5,338 nt of DNA from Bacteriovoracaceae bacterium (GTDB lineage: Bacteria; Bdellovibrionota; UBA1018). The stretch is from NCBI GenBank assembly GCA_023250755.1, contig JAHFAC010000060.1:1-5338 (forward strand). Direction: 5' to 3'. The notes beneath the pieces were generated by a model. That model saw only the letters and a list, made by a program, of their open reading frames with translations, had not been told where the DNA came from and did not search any database. Within the stretch, counting starts at the first letter, position 1, and each line of letters begins with the position of its first letter. The position numbers and the translations under genes are program-made. Below are positions 1 to 5,338 of the stretch, piece after piece.

Positions 1-1664
1 TCACCACGAGTAAGGATCGTTTCATCCAGGGTATCCTGTATGGTTTTACGAAGCAGGGTTTCATCCGCTTCGCTGACAGCAACTTCACTCGTGCGCTCAC
101 GAACCAGTTTTTTAACCCGCTCTTTTACGAAGGCATCATCGTAATCCATATTCATTAATGAGATCGATTTCCCCTCTGCCGAAAAGAAGAGGTGTTCGTG
201 AGAGCCTATTTCTAGATTTGTACGGATCTCTTCTAGGGGGTACCCAGAGCCCCTGAGAAGGCCCGCCATAAATTCTATTTCATTTCGTCCGAAATAGGGT
301 TGTAGCCGATATTTTTTGAACGCGGAGAGGGCTTGGGTGGCAGTGGTTGGGTTTGGATGGGCTCGCAATTCATCTAGAAATGAATTTTTAGCCTGAACCA
401 AAAGTTCAGAGATGGATTCGCGATCGTGGACATAGTCGCGAAGCTCTTTACGATCTAAAATTTCGTCCAAAATTCCGATTTTTTCTGGGATACCCGGGGT
501 TTGTTTGAGTCTTTCCATTTCACGCATCAGTTCTGTGGGCTCGCCATGGTAATGGGCTGCTAGGAGCTGAGTTACCCAGATGTCTGTTTCGGGATAGAGG
601 TAGGCGGATTCTCCACCGATATTCAGCTCAATGACCTTAAAGAGTCCATCCTCAGTTCGCATGACGTCCATCCCGGAGCTGAGCTTCTGCATTTCTGGAG
701 GCAGTGCTTTTACAACTCGTTCCGCAAAAAATTCGGCCTGCCGCATGTTTTCTGCAGAAAAACAGCGATAATCTTCCCAGCGATTTTGGGAGGCTCCCTG
801 GAGAATTTTTCCTTCCACAAGATGGATACGATACTCCTCAATGATGGTTTTTAATTTTCCATCAGTTAAAACGATAGTTCCTTGAGCAGGTTTTATTTTT
901 TGTTGAATGATCACACGTGAAGGATTGCGAAAAATGGCCTCAAACACGCGTCCTTCATAATAAGGCTTTCCTTTCATTTCTAGGTGAACGCCACTGGAAT
1001 CCCCCCCAGATTCTCTAAGTAACTCTAGCATTTCTGGCTTAACCTCTCTCAGATAACCCTCATAGGAAATTTGAAACGAAGTTTTATCTGAAGGGAATGT
1101 TCCCGCAGAGTTGAAGCCATCTACCGGTTTTAGAAAAAAGCCTTCTGGATAACGTTCTTTGAGAAACTCGCTCAGGGATCTTAATGCGACTTGCGAATTG
1201 GCTGGGGTAAATTGAATTCCTGTTTTTTGCTCAAACGCTTGGATGATTTCACTCATATTTTCAGTTTTAGGAAATCCGTCAGGAATGGATTTCATGAGGA
1301 GTTTCGCTTCTTCCCATTTGTCATTTTCGAACGTTCGCATAAGGTTGGTTTGATCGATTACAGGATTTTGGGTGCCAATATAATAATTAGCCTCTGCAAG
1401 ATTGGCGTGCCAGACTGTGCCTTCGACTGAGGTGGGTCTAGATGTTGCGTCACCCGTATAAAGAACATCCGTTCCGTAAACATATCGATCAAAAGCTGCC
1501 TTTTCAGGGCTTGGATGCGGTCCCTCAATAATACGGAAAAATCTAGGCCCAGCCTGACTCGAACTGTGTATGAAAAATACAGTGGCTAAAACGGCGACTA
1601 AAATAGATAAGAACGAGGTTACCCGCCTGGGTAACCCACAGAACGCGGATTGATTGGGTTTCAT
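1..1664 (-). CDS. Putative exported ATP-grasp-fold protein (3' end cut off by window)
   Basis: An uninterrupted reading frame runs from an ATG at 1664 off the left edge, giving 554 visible residues. Residues 1-38 look like a Sec signal peptide: basic stretch (PRR, 12-14), hydrophobic core about 17-32, then SSSQA with likely cleavage after Ala38. The middle has the marks of an ATP-grasp ligase/kinase core: a lysine followed by a Gly/Ser loop (FFLKPVDGFNSAG, Lys179), a hinge-like strand (VIIQQKI, 251-257), EYRIHLVEGK (277-286), and a metal-binding set of Asp333, Glu346 and Asn348 in KVIELNIGGES. The Asp-to-Glu spacing of 13 and Glu-to-Asn spacing of 2 equal those of D-alanine-D-alanine ligase. 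Residues from about 375 onward look mostly helical and I recognise no domain there. The substrate is unknown. ATP-grasp enzymes are normally cytosolic, so the signal peptide is odd; uncleaved, it would be a membrane anchor. It is divergent from the sigma-54 activator gene. The frame is secure, the fold fairly sure, the function unknown. Confidence 0.75.
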   Translation of the reverse strand, partial: MKPNQSAFCGLPRRVTSFLSILVAVLATVFFIHSSSQAGPRFFRIIEGPHPSPEKAAFDRYVYGTDVLYTGDATSRPTSVEGTVWHANLAEANYYIGTQNPVIDQTNLMRTFENDKWEEAKLLMKSIPDGFPKTENMSEIIQAFEQKTGIQFTPANSQVALRSLSEFLKERYPEGFFLKPVDGFNSAGTFPSDKTSFQISYEGYLREVKPEMLELLRESGGDSSGVHLEMKGKPYYEGRVFEAIFRNPSRVIIQQKIKPAQGTIVLTDGKLKTIIEEYRIHLVEGKILQGASQNRWEDYRCFSAENMRQAEFFAERVVKALPPEMQKLSSGMDVMRTEDGLFKVIELNIGGESAYLYPETDIWVTQLLAAHYHGEPTELMREMERLKQTPGIPEKIGILDEILDRKELRDYVHDRESISELLVQAKNSFLDELRAHPNPTTATQALSAFKKYRLQPYFGRNEIEFMAGLLRGSGYPLEEIRTNLEIGSHEHLFFSAEGKSISLMNMDYDDAFVKERVKKLVRERTSEVAVSEADETLLRKTIQDTLDETILTRG

Positions 1665-1676
1665 TGTCCCCCCCTT
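1665..1676 (-). promoter_or_regulatory. Ribosome binding site of the ATP-grasp gene, with a run of seven G
   Basis: On the minus strand the ATG at 1664 is preceded by AA, seven Gs, then ACA. The G run (1668-1674) is the only purine-rich Shine-Dalgarno-like element near this start, and so supports it. A run of seven T (1679-1685, seven A on the coding strand) lies just upstream. Both homopolymers are in the leader, where slippage would change spacing and not the reading frame. Confidence 0.5.
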
Positions 1677-1736
1677 GATTTTTTTATCCCCTGTTAAACG
1701 ACGGCGCGGCAGTTTTTCCCCTACAGAAAAATGACG

Positions 1737-1957
1737 CAATCTGTCGTTACGCGCTGTAAACCATAAATAATGAGGTTTGTATAGTGCCTCGTGTCATTTT
1801 GTTTCAGTGTTTCATAAAAAATGGAAGAATAAAGATTAGTATTTTAGACGGGAATTTTTGAGATCAGATGACTCATTTGAGTGTCTATTGTTCATGATCT
1901 TAACAGTGCCGCTCTCTTCAATCGCCTAATATTAAAGTGGAAAAATACAATCTGTCG
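1737..1957. repeat. Pair of perfect 10-bp direct repeats, CAATCTGTCG
   Basis: CAATCTGTCG occurs at 1737-1746 and again at 1948-1957, in the same orientation, 211 bases apart. Both copies lie in the divergent spacer, one near each gene. A 10-bp exact match inside 358 bases is uncommon by chance (of the order of one in twenty by simple counting), so these could be two binding sites of one regulator, but they could also be coincidence. Confidence 0.4.
1861..1900. repeat. Nested dyad in the divergent spacer
   Basis: Outer arms AGATCA (1861-1866) and TGATCT (1895-1900) are perfect reverse complements. Inside them lies a tighter dyad, ACTCA-TT-TGAGT (1871-1882). It could be an operator for a dimeric protein or a hairpin in a leader transcript. 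There is no T run after it on the plus strand, so it does not look like an intrinsic terminator. The function is unknown. Confidence 0.35.
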
Positions 1958-1969
1958 AGACTTTAGTCT
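1958..1969. repeat. Short dyad AGACT-TT-AGTCT
   Basis: This is a perfect 5-bp inverted repeat around TT. It has the same 5-2-5 geometry as the dyad at 1871-1882 but a different sequence, and it directly follows the second CAATCTGTCG copy. It lies about 55 bases upstream of the activator start codon, where an operator or leader structure would be possible. Short dyads like this are common by chance. Confidence 0.25.
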
Positions 1970-1999
1970 AGTTTCTCAATTCTTTTGTAAAACAGTCCG

Positions 2000-2024
2000 A
2001 TAGTTCTCTCATAGGAGAGGCTAT
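2000..2024 (+). promoter_or_regulatory. Hairpin covering the ribosome binding site and start codon of the sigma-54 activator
   Basis: The Shine-Dalgarno sequence AGGAGAGG (2013-2020) sits two bases before the ATG at 2023 and decides that start. It lies in a possible mRNA hairpin: ATAG (2000-2003) pairs with CTAT (2021-2024), U2004 is bulged, then UCUCUC (2005-2010) pairs with GAGAGG (2015-2020), including one U-G pair, closing an AUAG loop. Ten base pairs thus enclose most of the Shine-Dalgarno and the first two bases of the start codon. If it folds in vivo, translation would be limited until the structure is opened by temperature, a ligand, a small RNA or a protein. The pairing is seen directly; the regulation is inferred. 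Confidence 0.45.
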
Positions 2025-3603
2025 GATTAACTGGGAAGAACTCAAGCATATCCATGTCATTCGCAAGCTCGAAGAGATTTTAGCGCAATGGTTTAATACC
2101 GAAATTTTCTTTGTCGATGAGCGCGGAAATGTCAGAAACTATGACCCGCTCGATCGCCAGCGTGAATTTAGAAATCCACTTTGTGCCATGCTTCTCCCCA
2201 AGGAAAAGGGCCGCGAACTTTTGATGAAGGCGCTGGGCTCTGCGAATGAAAAAGTTTATCGAATCGAAAAACCACACGTCGTAGTCGAGGGTCCCTTGGG
2301 CGTGGAGAGCGTATTGGTTTCCCGGATTGTCGTTGATAATGAATTTCTTGGGAGTGTTTACGCTTATTGCTTTATCGAAAAAACGCTTTCAACTGAAGCC
2401 CGAACCAAGGCCAAGGCGCTTTTACAGGGTATCGGAATGGATCATGATTGGTTTGATGCTGCAGTTGCAAAGCTCAGGGTTCCGACTGACGCGGAGAAAA
2501 AATATCTAGCCGAGCTAGTTGATCTTGTTGCGCAGGAAATTGTGACTTTCCACACAGAGATCAGCAAGCGTGAGGAGCGGATCAGCGCTCTCAATAGTCA
2601 GTTGGGTAACCGCTATAGCTATCATTCGATGATCGGCAAGTCCAAACCGATGCAGGAGATGTACTCGCTTCTCGATAAGATCCGAAACTCTGAGTCCACG
2701 GTTTTGGTTCAAGGTGAGAATGGGACGGGAAAAGAACTGATCGCTCGCGCGATCCATTATAATTCACCCAGAAAAGACGCTCAGTTTGTGACGGTGAACT
2801 GCTCTGCCTTTAATGAGAACTTGCTTGATAGTGAGCTTTTCGGTCATGTGAAAGGTTCTTTTACCGGGGCGATTCGGGATAAGAAGGGCCTTTTTGAGGT
2901 AGCCGACAAAGGGACTTTGTTCTTGGATGAAATCGGCGATATGTCGCCGACGATGCAGGTGAAGCTCTTGCGGGTGATCCAAGAGGGAACTTTGATTCCA
3001 GTGGGCGGAACCGAGCAGAGAAAGGTCGATGTTCGGGTCGTGGCTGCGACCAATAAAGATCTCAAAGAAATGATCGAGATGGGGACATTTCGCGAAGATC
3101 TTTACTATCGAATTAACGTGATTAATCTAGTGGTGCCTCCGCTCAGGGATCGGAAAGAAGACATTCCGATCCTGATTGAGCATTTTTTAACCCGGGGCTG
3201 TAAAGAAAAGGGTGTGCCGCTGAAGGTTCTTGCCAAGCGTGCGATGGAAAAGATCTTCGATTACCCCTGGCCCGGCAATATCCGCGAGCTTGAGAACGAG
3301 ATGGAGCGATTGATCGTCCTGACCGGTGATGACGATCGGGTTCCAGCTGATCTGCTTTCGCAGAGGATTCGTGATCATGGTGAACATGCTAAGGTTCAGG
3401 GTGTTCGCGTGGCGGGCAAGTTAAAAGACGCGCTCGAGGAGCTTGAAAAAACTATGATTCGTGAAGGTTTGCGTCGAACGAATTGGAATAAAAGTCGGCT
3501 TGCAAAAGAACTCGGAATTTCTCGCGCAGGTCTGATTATGAAAGTTGAGAAGTATGGCCTCGACAAGCGCAAAGTGATGCGAGGCGCTGGCGAAGCGGCC
3601 TAG
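2023..3603 (+). CDS. Sigma-54-dependent transcription activator with N-terminal sensory domain, AAA+ core and Fis-type HTH
   Basis: This 526-residue enhancer-binding protein would use ATP hydrolysis to open promoter complexes held by RNA polymerase with sigma-54. Residues 1 to about 150 form a sensory domain with no phosphoacceptor pattern; its layout resembles PocR/GAF-like ligand domains (FFVDERGNVRN, 29-39), but the cysteine cluster of classical PocR is absent (only Cys54 and Cys116). A helical, probably coiled-coil linker spans about 155-195. The AAA+ core is complete: Walker A GENGTGKE (231-238), sigma-54 contact loop GSFTGA (278-283, a GAFTGA variant), Walker B GTLFLDEIGD (297-306, Asp302/Glu303), sensor I with Asn344, FREDLYYRIN with arginines 357 and 363 as likely fingers, and sensor II PWPGNIREL (415-423). 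A Fis-type helix-turn-helix lies at about 468-512 (NKSRLAKELGIS). The start has a strong Shine-Dalgarno inside a hairpin. It is divergent from the ATP-grasp gene, and its stop overlaps that of the convergent barrel gene. The class is certain; signal and targets are unknown. Confidence 0.95.
   Translation: MINWEELKHIHVIRKLEEILAQWFNTEIFFVDERGNVRNYDPLDRQREFRNPLCAMLLPKEKGRELLMKALGSANEKVYRIEKPHVVVEGPLGVESVLVSRIVVDNEFLGSVYAYCFIEKTLSTEARTKAKALLQGIGMDHDWFDAAVAKLRVPTDAEKKYLAELVDLVAQEIVTFHTEISKREERISALNSQLGNRYSYHSMIGKSKPMQEMYSLLDKIRNSESTVLVQGENGTGKELIARAIHYNSPRKDAQFVTVNCSAFNENLLDSELFGHVKGSFTGAIRDKKGLFEVADKGTLFLDEIGDMSPTMQVKLLRVIQEGTLIPVGGTEQRKVDVRVVAATNKDLKEMIEMGTFREDLYYRINVINLVVPPLRDRKEDIPILIEHFLTRGCKEKGVPLKVLAKRAMEKIFDYPWPGNIRELENEMERLIVLTGDDDRVPADLLSQRIRDHGEHAKVQGVRVAGKLKDALEELEKTMIREGLRRTNWNKSRLAKELGISRAGLIMKVEKYGLDKRKVMRGAGEAA
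3600..3603. other. Convergent stop codons sharing one CTAG
   Basis: The activator gene ends with TAG at 3601-3603 on the plus strand, and the barrel gene ends with TAG on the minus strand at 3602-3600. The palindrome CTAG serves both, so the genes overlap by four bases with no spacer. I see no GC stem followed by a T run on either side. Any terminator for either gene must lie inside the other's coding sequence, or read-through gives antisense RNA. Confidence 0.9.
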
Positions 3604-4265
3604 TGTTTTGGATCAAAGCCATAGGGATACCTAAAGCCCTCATAATCCCCGGGACCCCCGTCTCCATAGGATTTTCGCTCTTTTTCTAAAGGGGTAAATC
3701 CCCCGAAGTAGAGTCTCAACAGAGCTGTGATCCCAATGACTGGCTTGGGACTGAGTGTGCTGCCGACGAGGACGCTTTCAGCAGAAGTAACCACTGCACA
3801 AGAAACCAGGGGTGTGATCGGGGTTTGAATTCCAATCTCTGCAAGAAGACCAATCCCTGATTTGACTGTATTGAAGTATTGCAGGCCTGGAAGGTCATTT
3901 ACACGTCTCCAAACATAGGGGGCCACCCCCGCAGTCAGAAAAAAATTTCGTGAGTCCATTCTGGCAAATGCATAAGGAGCATGCATTGCATAAGATCCAG
4001 TGTCTGCTGAACCTGTGCTCAAGTGATGTTCGATGCCGACATGGATATGAGTGGGGGAGTCGCCTCCCATGACATCTGCTCCAAAAGAAAATGTAGCTGC
4101 CGTGCCTAAGCCTAAAGTACTGGGTGAGTTGTCTTCGAAAAAAGAAGCCCCCTCCCGAATTTGCGCAACACCAGCCCCGAGTTCAAAGTAAAAGCGAGTG
4201 GCATGGGCTTGTGGAATGACAAAAAAGAGCCAGGTTACAAGTAAGAGAAGGCCGAATTGCTTCAT
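3600..4265 (-). CDS. Secreted barrel-like protein, probably outer membrane
   Basis: This is a 221-residue protein with a clear Sec signal peptide: Lys2, hydrophobic core about 4-18, likely cleavage in PQAHA before Thr23. The mature part starts with an amphipathic, Gly/aromatic-rich strand ([11 protein letters not shown], 24-34), and similar alternating strands follow: [11 protein letters not shown] (72-82), [13 protein letters not shown] (107-119), [12 protein letters not shown] (136-147) and [14 protein letters not shown] (176-189). This pattern is typical of small eight-stranded outer-membrane barrels. The last strand is followed by a roughly 30-residue hydrophilic Gly/Pro/Tyr tail ending in His, so the usual terminal aromatic residue is missing. 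The start is constrained because the preceding in-frame codon is TGA. The Shine-Dalgarno is weak (GAG in ATGAGATGA). It is divergent from the carboxylase gene and convergent with the activator gene. No specific family is recognised; it could also be a periplasmic beta protein. Its role is unknown. Confidence 0.85.
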   Translation of the reverse strand: MKQFGLLLLVTWLFFVIPQAHATRFYFELGAGVAQIREGASFFEDNSPSTLGLGTAATFSFGADVMGGDSPTHIHVGIEHHLSTGSADTGSYAMHAPYAFARMDSRNFFLTAGVAPYVWRRVNDLPGLQYFNTVKSGIGLLAEIGIQTPITPLVSCAVVTSAESVLVGSTLSPKPVIGITALLRLYFGGFTPLEKERKSYGDGGPGDYEGFRYPYGFDPKH

Positions 4266-4282
4266 TCATCTCATGGTAACTG

Positions 4283-4345
4283 TTTCAGGAACGCCAAGCA
4301 AATTTGTGACTAAAATTATCGCACTGCTTCATGACATTCCTGAAA
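4283..4345. repeat. Perfect 9-bp inverted repeat TTTCAGGAA / TTCCTGAAA, possible twin operator
   Basis: TTTCAGGAA (4283-4291) and TTCCTGAAA (4337-4345) are exact reverse complements 45 bases apart, with centres 54 bases apart, close to five helical turns. Each arm also contains a small palindrome of form TTC-NN-GAA, as expected for dimer binding sites. The right arm overlaps the -35 position of the candidate promoter for the barrel gene, and the left arm lies downstream of its expected start. Chance occurrence of a 9-bp match in 100 bases is low (about 2 percent by simple counting). The regulator is not identifiable from the sequence. Confidence 0.45.
4315..4323 (-). promoter_or_regulatory. 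Candidate extended -10 promoter for the barrel gene
   Basis: On the minus strand the bases read TGC-GATAAT, five of six matches to TATAAT with the TG of an extended -10. The -35 is poor (TTCAGG at 4344-4339, 18-base spacer), which an extended -10 can tolerate. Transcription would start near 4308 and leave a leader of about 40 bases. Confidence 0.35.
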
Positions 4346-4365
4346 GTCCCGTGTATCAAAGAAGT

Positions 4366-5338
4366 ATGTCCTACTTAGATCGACTCAAGGAACTAGCAGA
4401 ACGGGATCATCAGGCTGAACAGGGCGGTGGAGAGGAGCGAATCGCTAAGCAGCATGCTGCAGGCAAGCTGACCGCGCGTGAGCGATTGGATTTATTACTC
4501 GACCCGGGCAGTTTTGTGGAACTCGACAAATTTGTCAGCCATCGCTGTACTGATTTCGATATGCAAGAACAGAAAGTTTTGGGAGATGGCGTGGTGACCG
4601 GCTATGGCACCATAGGTGGCCGGATCGTGTATCTTTTTTCGCAAGATTTTACGGTTTTTGGAGGAAGTCTCTCAGGCGCCCATGCCTCTAAAGTTTGTAA
4701 AATCATGGATCTTGCTGTCAAGACAGGCGCACCCGTGATTGGACTCAATGATTCTGGAGGGGCGCGAATTCAAGAAGGAGTCGAGAGCTTGGGGGGATAT
4801 GCCGAGATTTTTTGGCGTAATGTTCAGGCAAGCGGGGTGATTCCGCAAATCAGCGTGATTTTGGGGCCTTGTGCGGGTGGCGCGGTTTATAGCCCGGCAA
4901 TGACGGATTTCATTTTCATGGTTGAAAATACGTCCTACATGTTCGTGACAGGGCCTGAAGTGATCAAGACTGTTACGCACGAAGATGTAACCAAAGAGGC
5001 GTTGGGTGGGGCTGATACTCATGGTGAGCGAAGTGGCGTTGCCCACTTTGTGACGTCCAATGAGAGGACATGCCTCCAGACGGTTCGAAAATTAGTGGAA
5101 TTCTTGCCTGAAAATAATCTAGGGGGGGCTTTGGTTCGCCCCGTGACGGATCCGATTGATCGCCCTTGCTTGGAAATCGCGAAAATTCTGCCAGATTCCT
5201 CAAATCAACCCTACGATATGAGGCACGTGATTCGGGATGTGGTGGATCATGGTGAGTATTTAGAGGTCCACGGGACTTACGCGCAGAACATCGTGGTGGC
5301 GTTTGCGAGACTGGGTGGAAAGACCGTCGGGATTGTTT
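4366..5338 (+). CDS. pccB: Acyl-CoA carboxylase carboxyltransferase beta subunit, propionyl-CoA carboxylase type (3' end cut off)
   Basis: The visible 324 residues closely match propionyl-CoA carboxylase beta subunits, which move carboxyl from carboxybiotin to propionyl-CoA to give (S)-methylmalonyl-CoA in the cytosol; full proteins are about 510-540 residues, so roughly three fifths is present. Landmarks: helical N-terminus with [21 protein letters not shown] (34-54), [19 protein letters not shown] (91-109), the first oxyanion loop [11 protein letters not shown] (128-138), the second oxyanion motif [15 protein letters not shown] (167-181), and [13 protein letters not shown] (191-203). The start at 4366 gives the usual PccB N-terminus, with a modest AAAGAAG ribosome site; an in-frame ATG at 4273 would add 31 atypical residues and has no Shine-Dalgarno. 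The residue setting acyl preference (Asp or Ile near 420) lies past the window, so acetyl-CoA or methylcrotonyl-CoA cannot be wholly excluded. It needs a biotin carboxylase/BCCP partner, plausibly encoded downstream. Confidence 0.93.
   Translation, partial: MSYLDRLKELAERDHQAEQGGGEERIAKQHAAGKLTARERLDLLLDPGSFVELDKFVSHRCTDFDMQEQKVLGDGVVTGYGTIGGRIVYLFSQDFTVFGGSLSGAHASKVCKIMDLAVKTGAPVIGLNDSGGARIQEGVESLGGYAEIFWRNVQASGVIPQISVILGPCAGGAVYSPAMTDFIFMVENTSYMFVTGPEVIKTVTHEDVTKEALGGADTHGERSGVAHFVTSNERTCLQTVRKLVEFLPENNLGGALVRPVTDPIDRPCLEIAKILPDSSNQPYDMRHVIRDVVDHGEYLEVHGTYAQNIVVAFARLGGKTVGIV

Larger units (their letters stand above)
1665..2022. other. Divergent intergenic region between the ATP-grasp gene and the activator gene
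   Basis: This 358-base spacer holds no credible gene: stops are frequent in all frames and the ORFs are tiny. It should contain promoters for both flanking genes, but I found no hexamer pair with good spacing. The best isolated -10-like words are TACAAT (1946-1951) and TAATAT (1927-1932) for the activator, neither with a fitting -35. What stands out is symmetry: a 10-bp direct repeat, two 5-TT-5 dyads and a hairpin over the activator's ribosome binding site, each listed separately. The spacer is noticeably AT-richer than the activator gene. Confidence 0.7.
4266..4365. other. Divergent promoter region between the barrel gene and the carboxylase gene
   Basis: Only 100 bases separate the two start codons, so both promoters should lie here or run into coding sequence. 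The spacer has a perfect 9-bp inverted repeat and an extended -10 candidate for the barrel gene. For the carboxylase the best -10-like word is TAAAAT (4311-4316), without a good -35. An alternative in-frame ATG for the carboxylase at 4273 also falls in this stretch. Confidence 0.6.

Noticed and set aside
1191..1430. Open frame of 79 codons on the plus strand
   Set aside because: It lies opposite the long ATP-grasp frame, has no family resemblance and no ribosome site; it is a shadow.
1774..1787. Possible sigma-54 promoter (GG-N10-GC)
   Set aside because: Only the two invariant doublets fit; the surrounding -24 (TGGCAC) and -12 (TTGCA) positions are poor, and its leader would be over 200 bases.
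2080..3387. Several short frames on both strands within the activator gene
   Set aside because: All are contained in the well-supported sigma-54 activator coding sequence and resemble nothing.
3691..3703. GGGG-TAAAT-CCCC as an intrinsic terminator
   Set aside because: The four-pair stem lies within the barrel coding sequence and has no adequate T run on either strand.
3716..3898. Minus-strand 60-codon frame inside the barrel gene
   Set aside because: It is out of frame with a gene that has a clear signal peptide and barrel pattern.
4273..4365. Upstream start codon for the carboxylase at 4273
   Set aside because: It is in frame and stop-free, but has no Shine-Dalgarno, would add 31 residues not typical of PccB, and would consume nearly all of the divergent promoter region.
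5122..5128. Run of seven G in pccB as a programmed frameshift site
   Set aside because: The reading frame continues through it with the expected PccB sequence on both sides, and no stimulatory structure is evident.
4672..5203. Two overlapping minus-strand open frames of 124 and 76 codons
   Set aside because: Both are antisense to the strongly conserved pccB frame, with compositions unlike real proteins.

Overview
The window appears to come from a Gram-negative (diderm) bacterium of intermediate GC content. One gene encodes a small protein that looks like an outer-membrane barrel with a Sec signal. Another encodes a sigma-54 enhancer-binding protein, and both intact genes start at ATG. The protein styles would fit a delta-proteobacterial or Bdellovibrionota-type genome, but that is only an impression. 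There are no tRNAs, rRNAs, insertion sequences, CRISPR arrays or phage genes.

Layout. Bases 1-1664 (minus strand, 3' end cut off by the window) encode a protein with a signal peptide and a recognisable ATP-grasp catalytic core. A 358-base divergent spacer follows (1665-2022), with a 10-bp direct repeat, two short dyads and, at its right end, a hairpin that pairs the ribosome binding site of the next gene. Bases 2023-3603 (plus) encode a complete sigma-54-dependent transcription activator with a non-receiver N-terminal sensory domain, a full AAA+ core and a Fis-type helix-turn-helix. It converges on the gene at 3600-4265 (minus), a secreted 221-residue barrel-like protein; the two stop codons share one CTAG. 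A 100-base divergent spacer (4266-4365) carries a perfect 9-bp inverted repeat around a candidate promoter. From 4366 to the right edge (plus, 3' end cut off) lies the carboxyltransferase beta subunit of an acyl-CoA carboxylase, most like propionyl-CoA carboxylase PccB.

How the genes relate. They do not form one operon: strands alternate (-, +, -, +), giving two divergent pairs and one convergent pair. The activator may control its divergent neighbour or itself, but no convincing sigma-54 (-24/-12) site is visible in either spacer, so its targets may lie elsewhere. The carboxylase is core metabolism (propionate, odd-chain fatty acid or branched amino acid breakdown, or supply of methylmalonyl-CoA) and probably starts a transcription unit continuing past the window.

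The least ordinary items are the ATP-grasp enzyme that appears to be exported, the hairpin over the activator's start site, and the inverted repeat between the barrel gene and the carboxylase gene.
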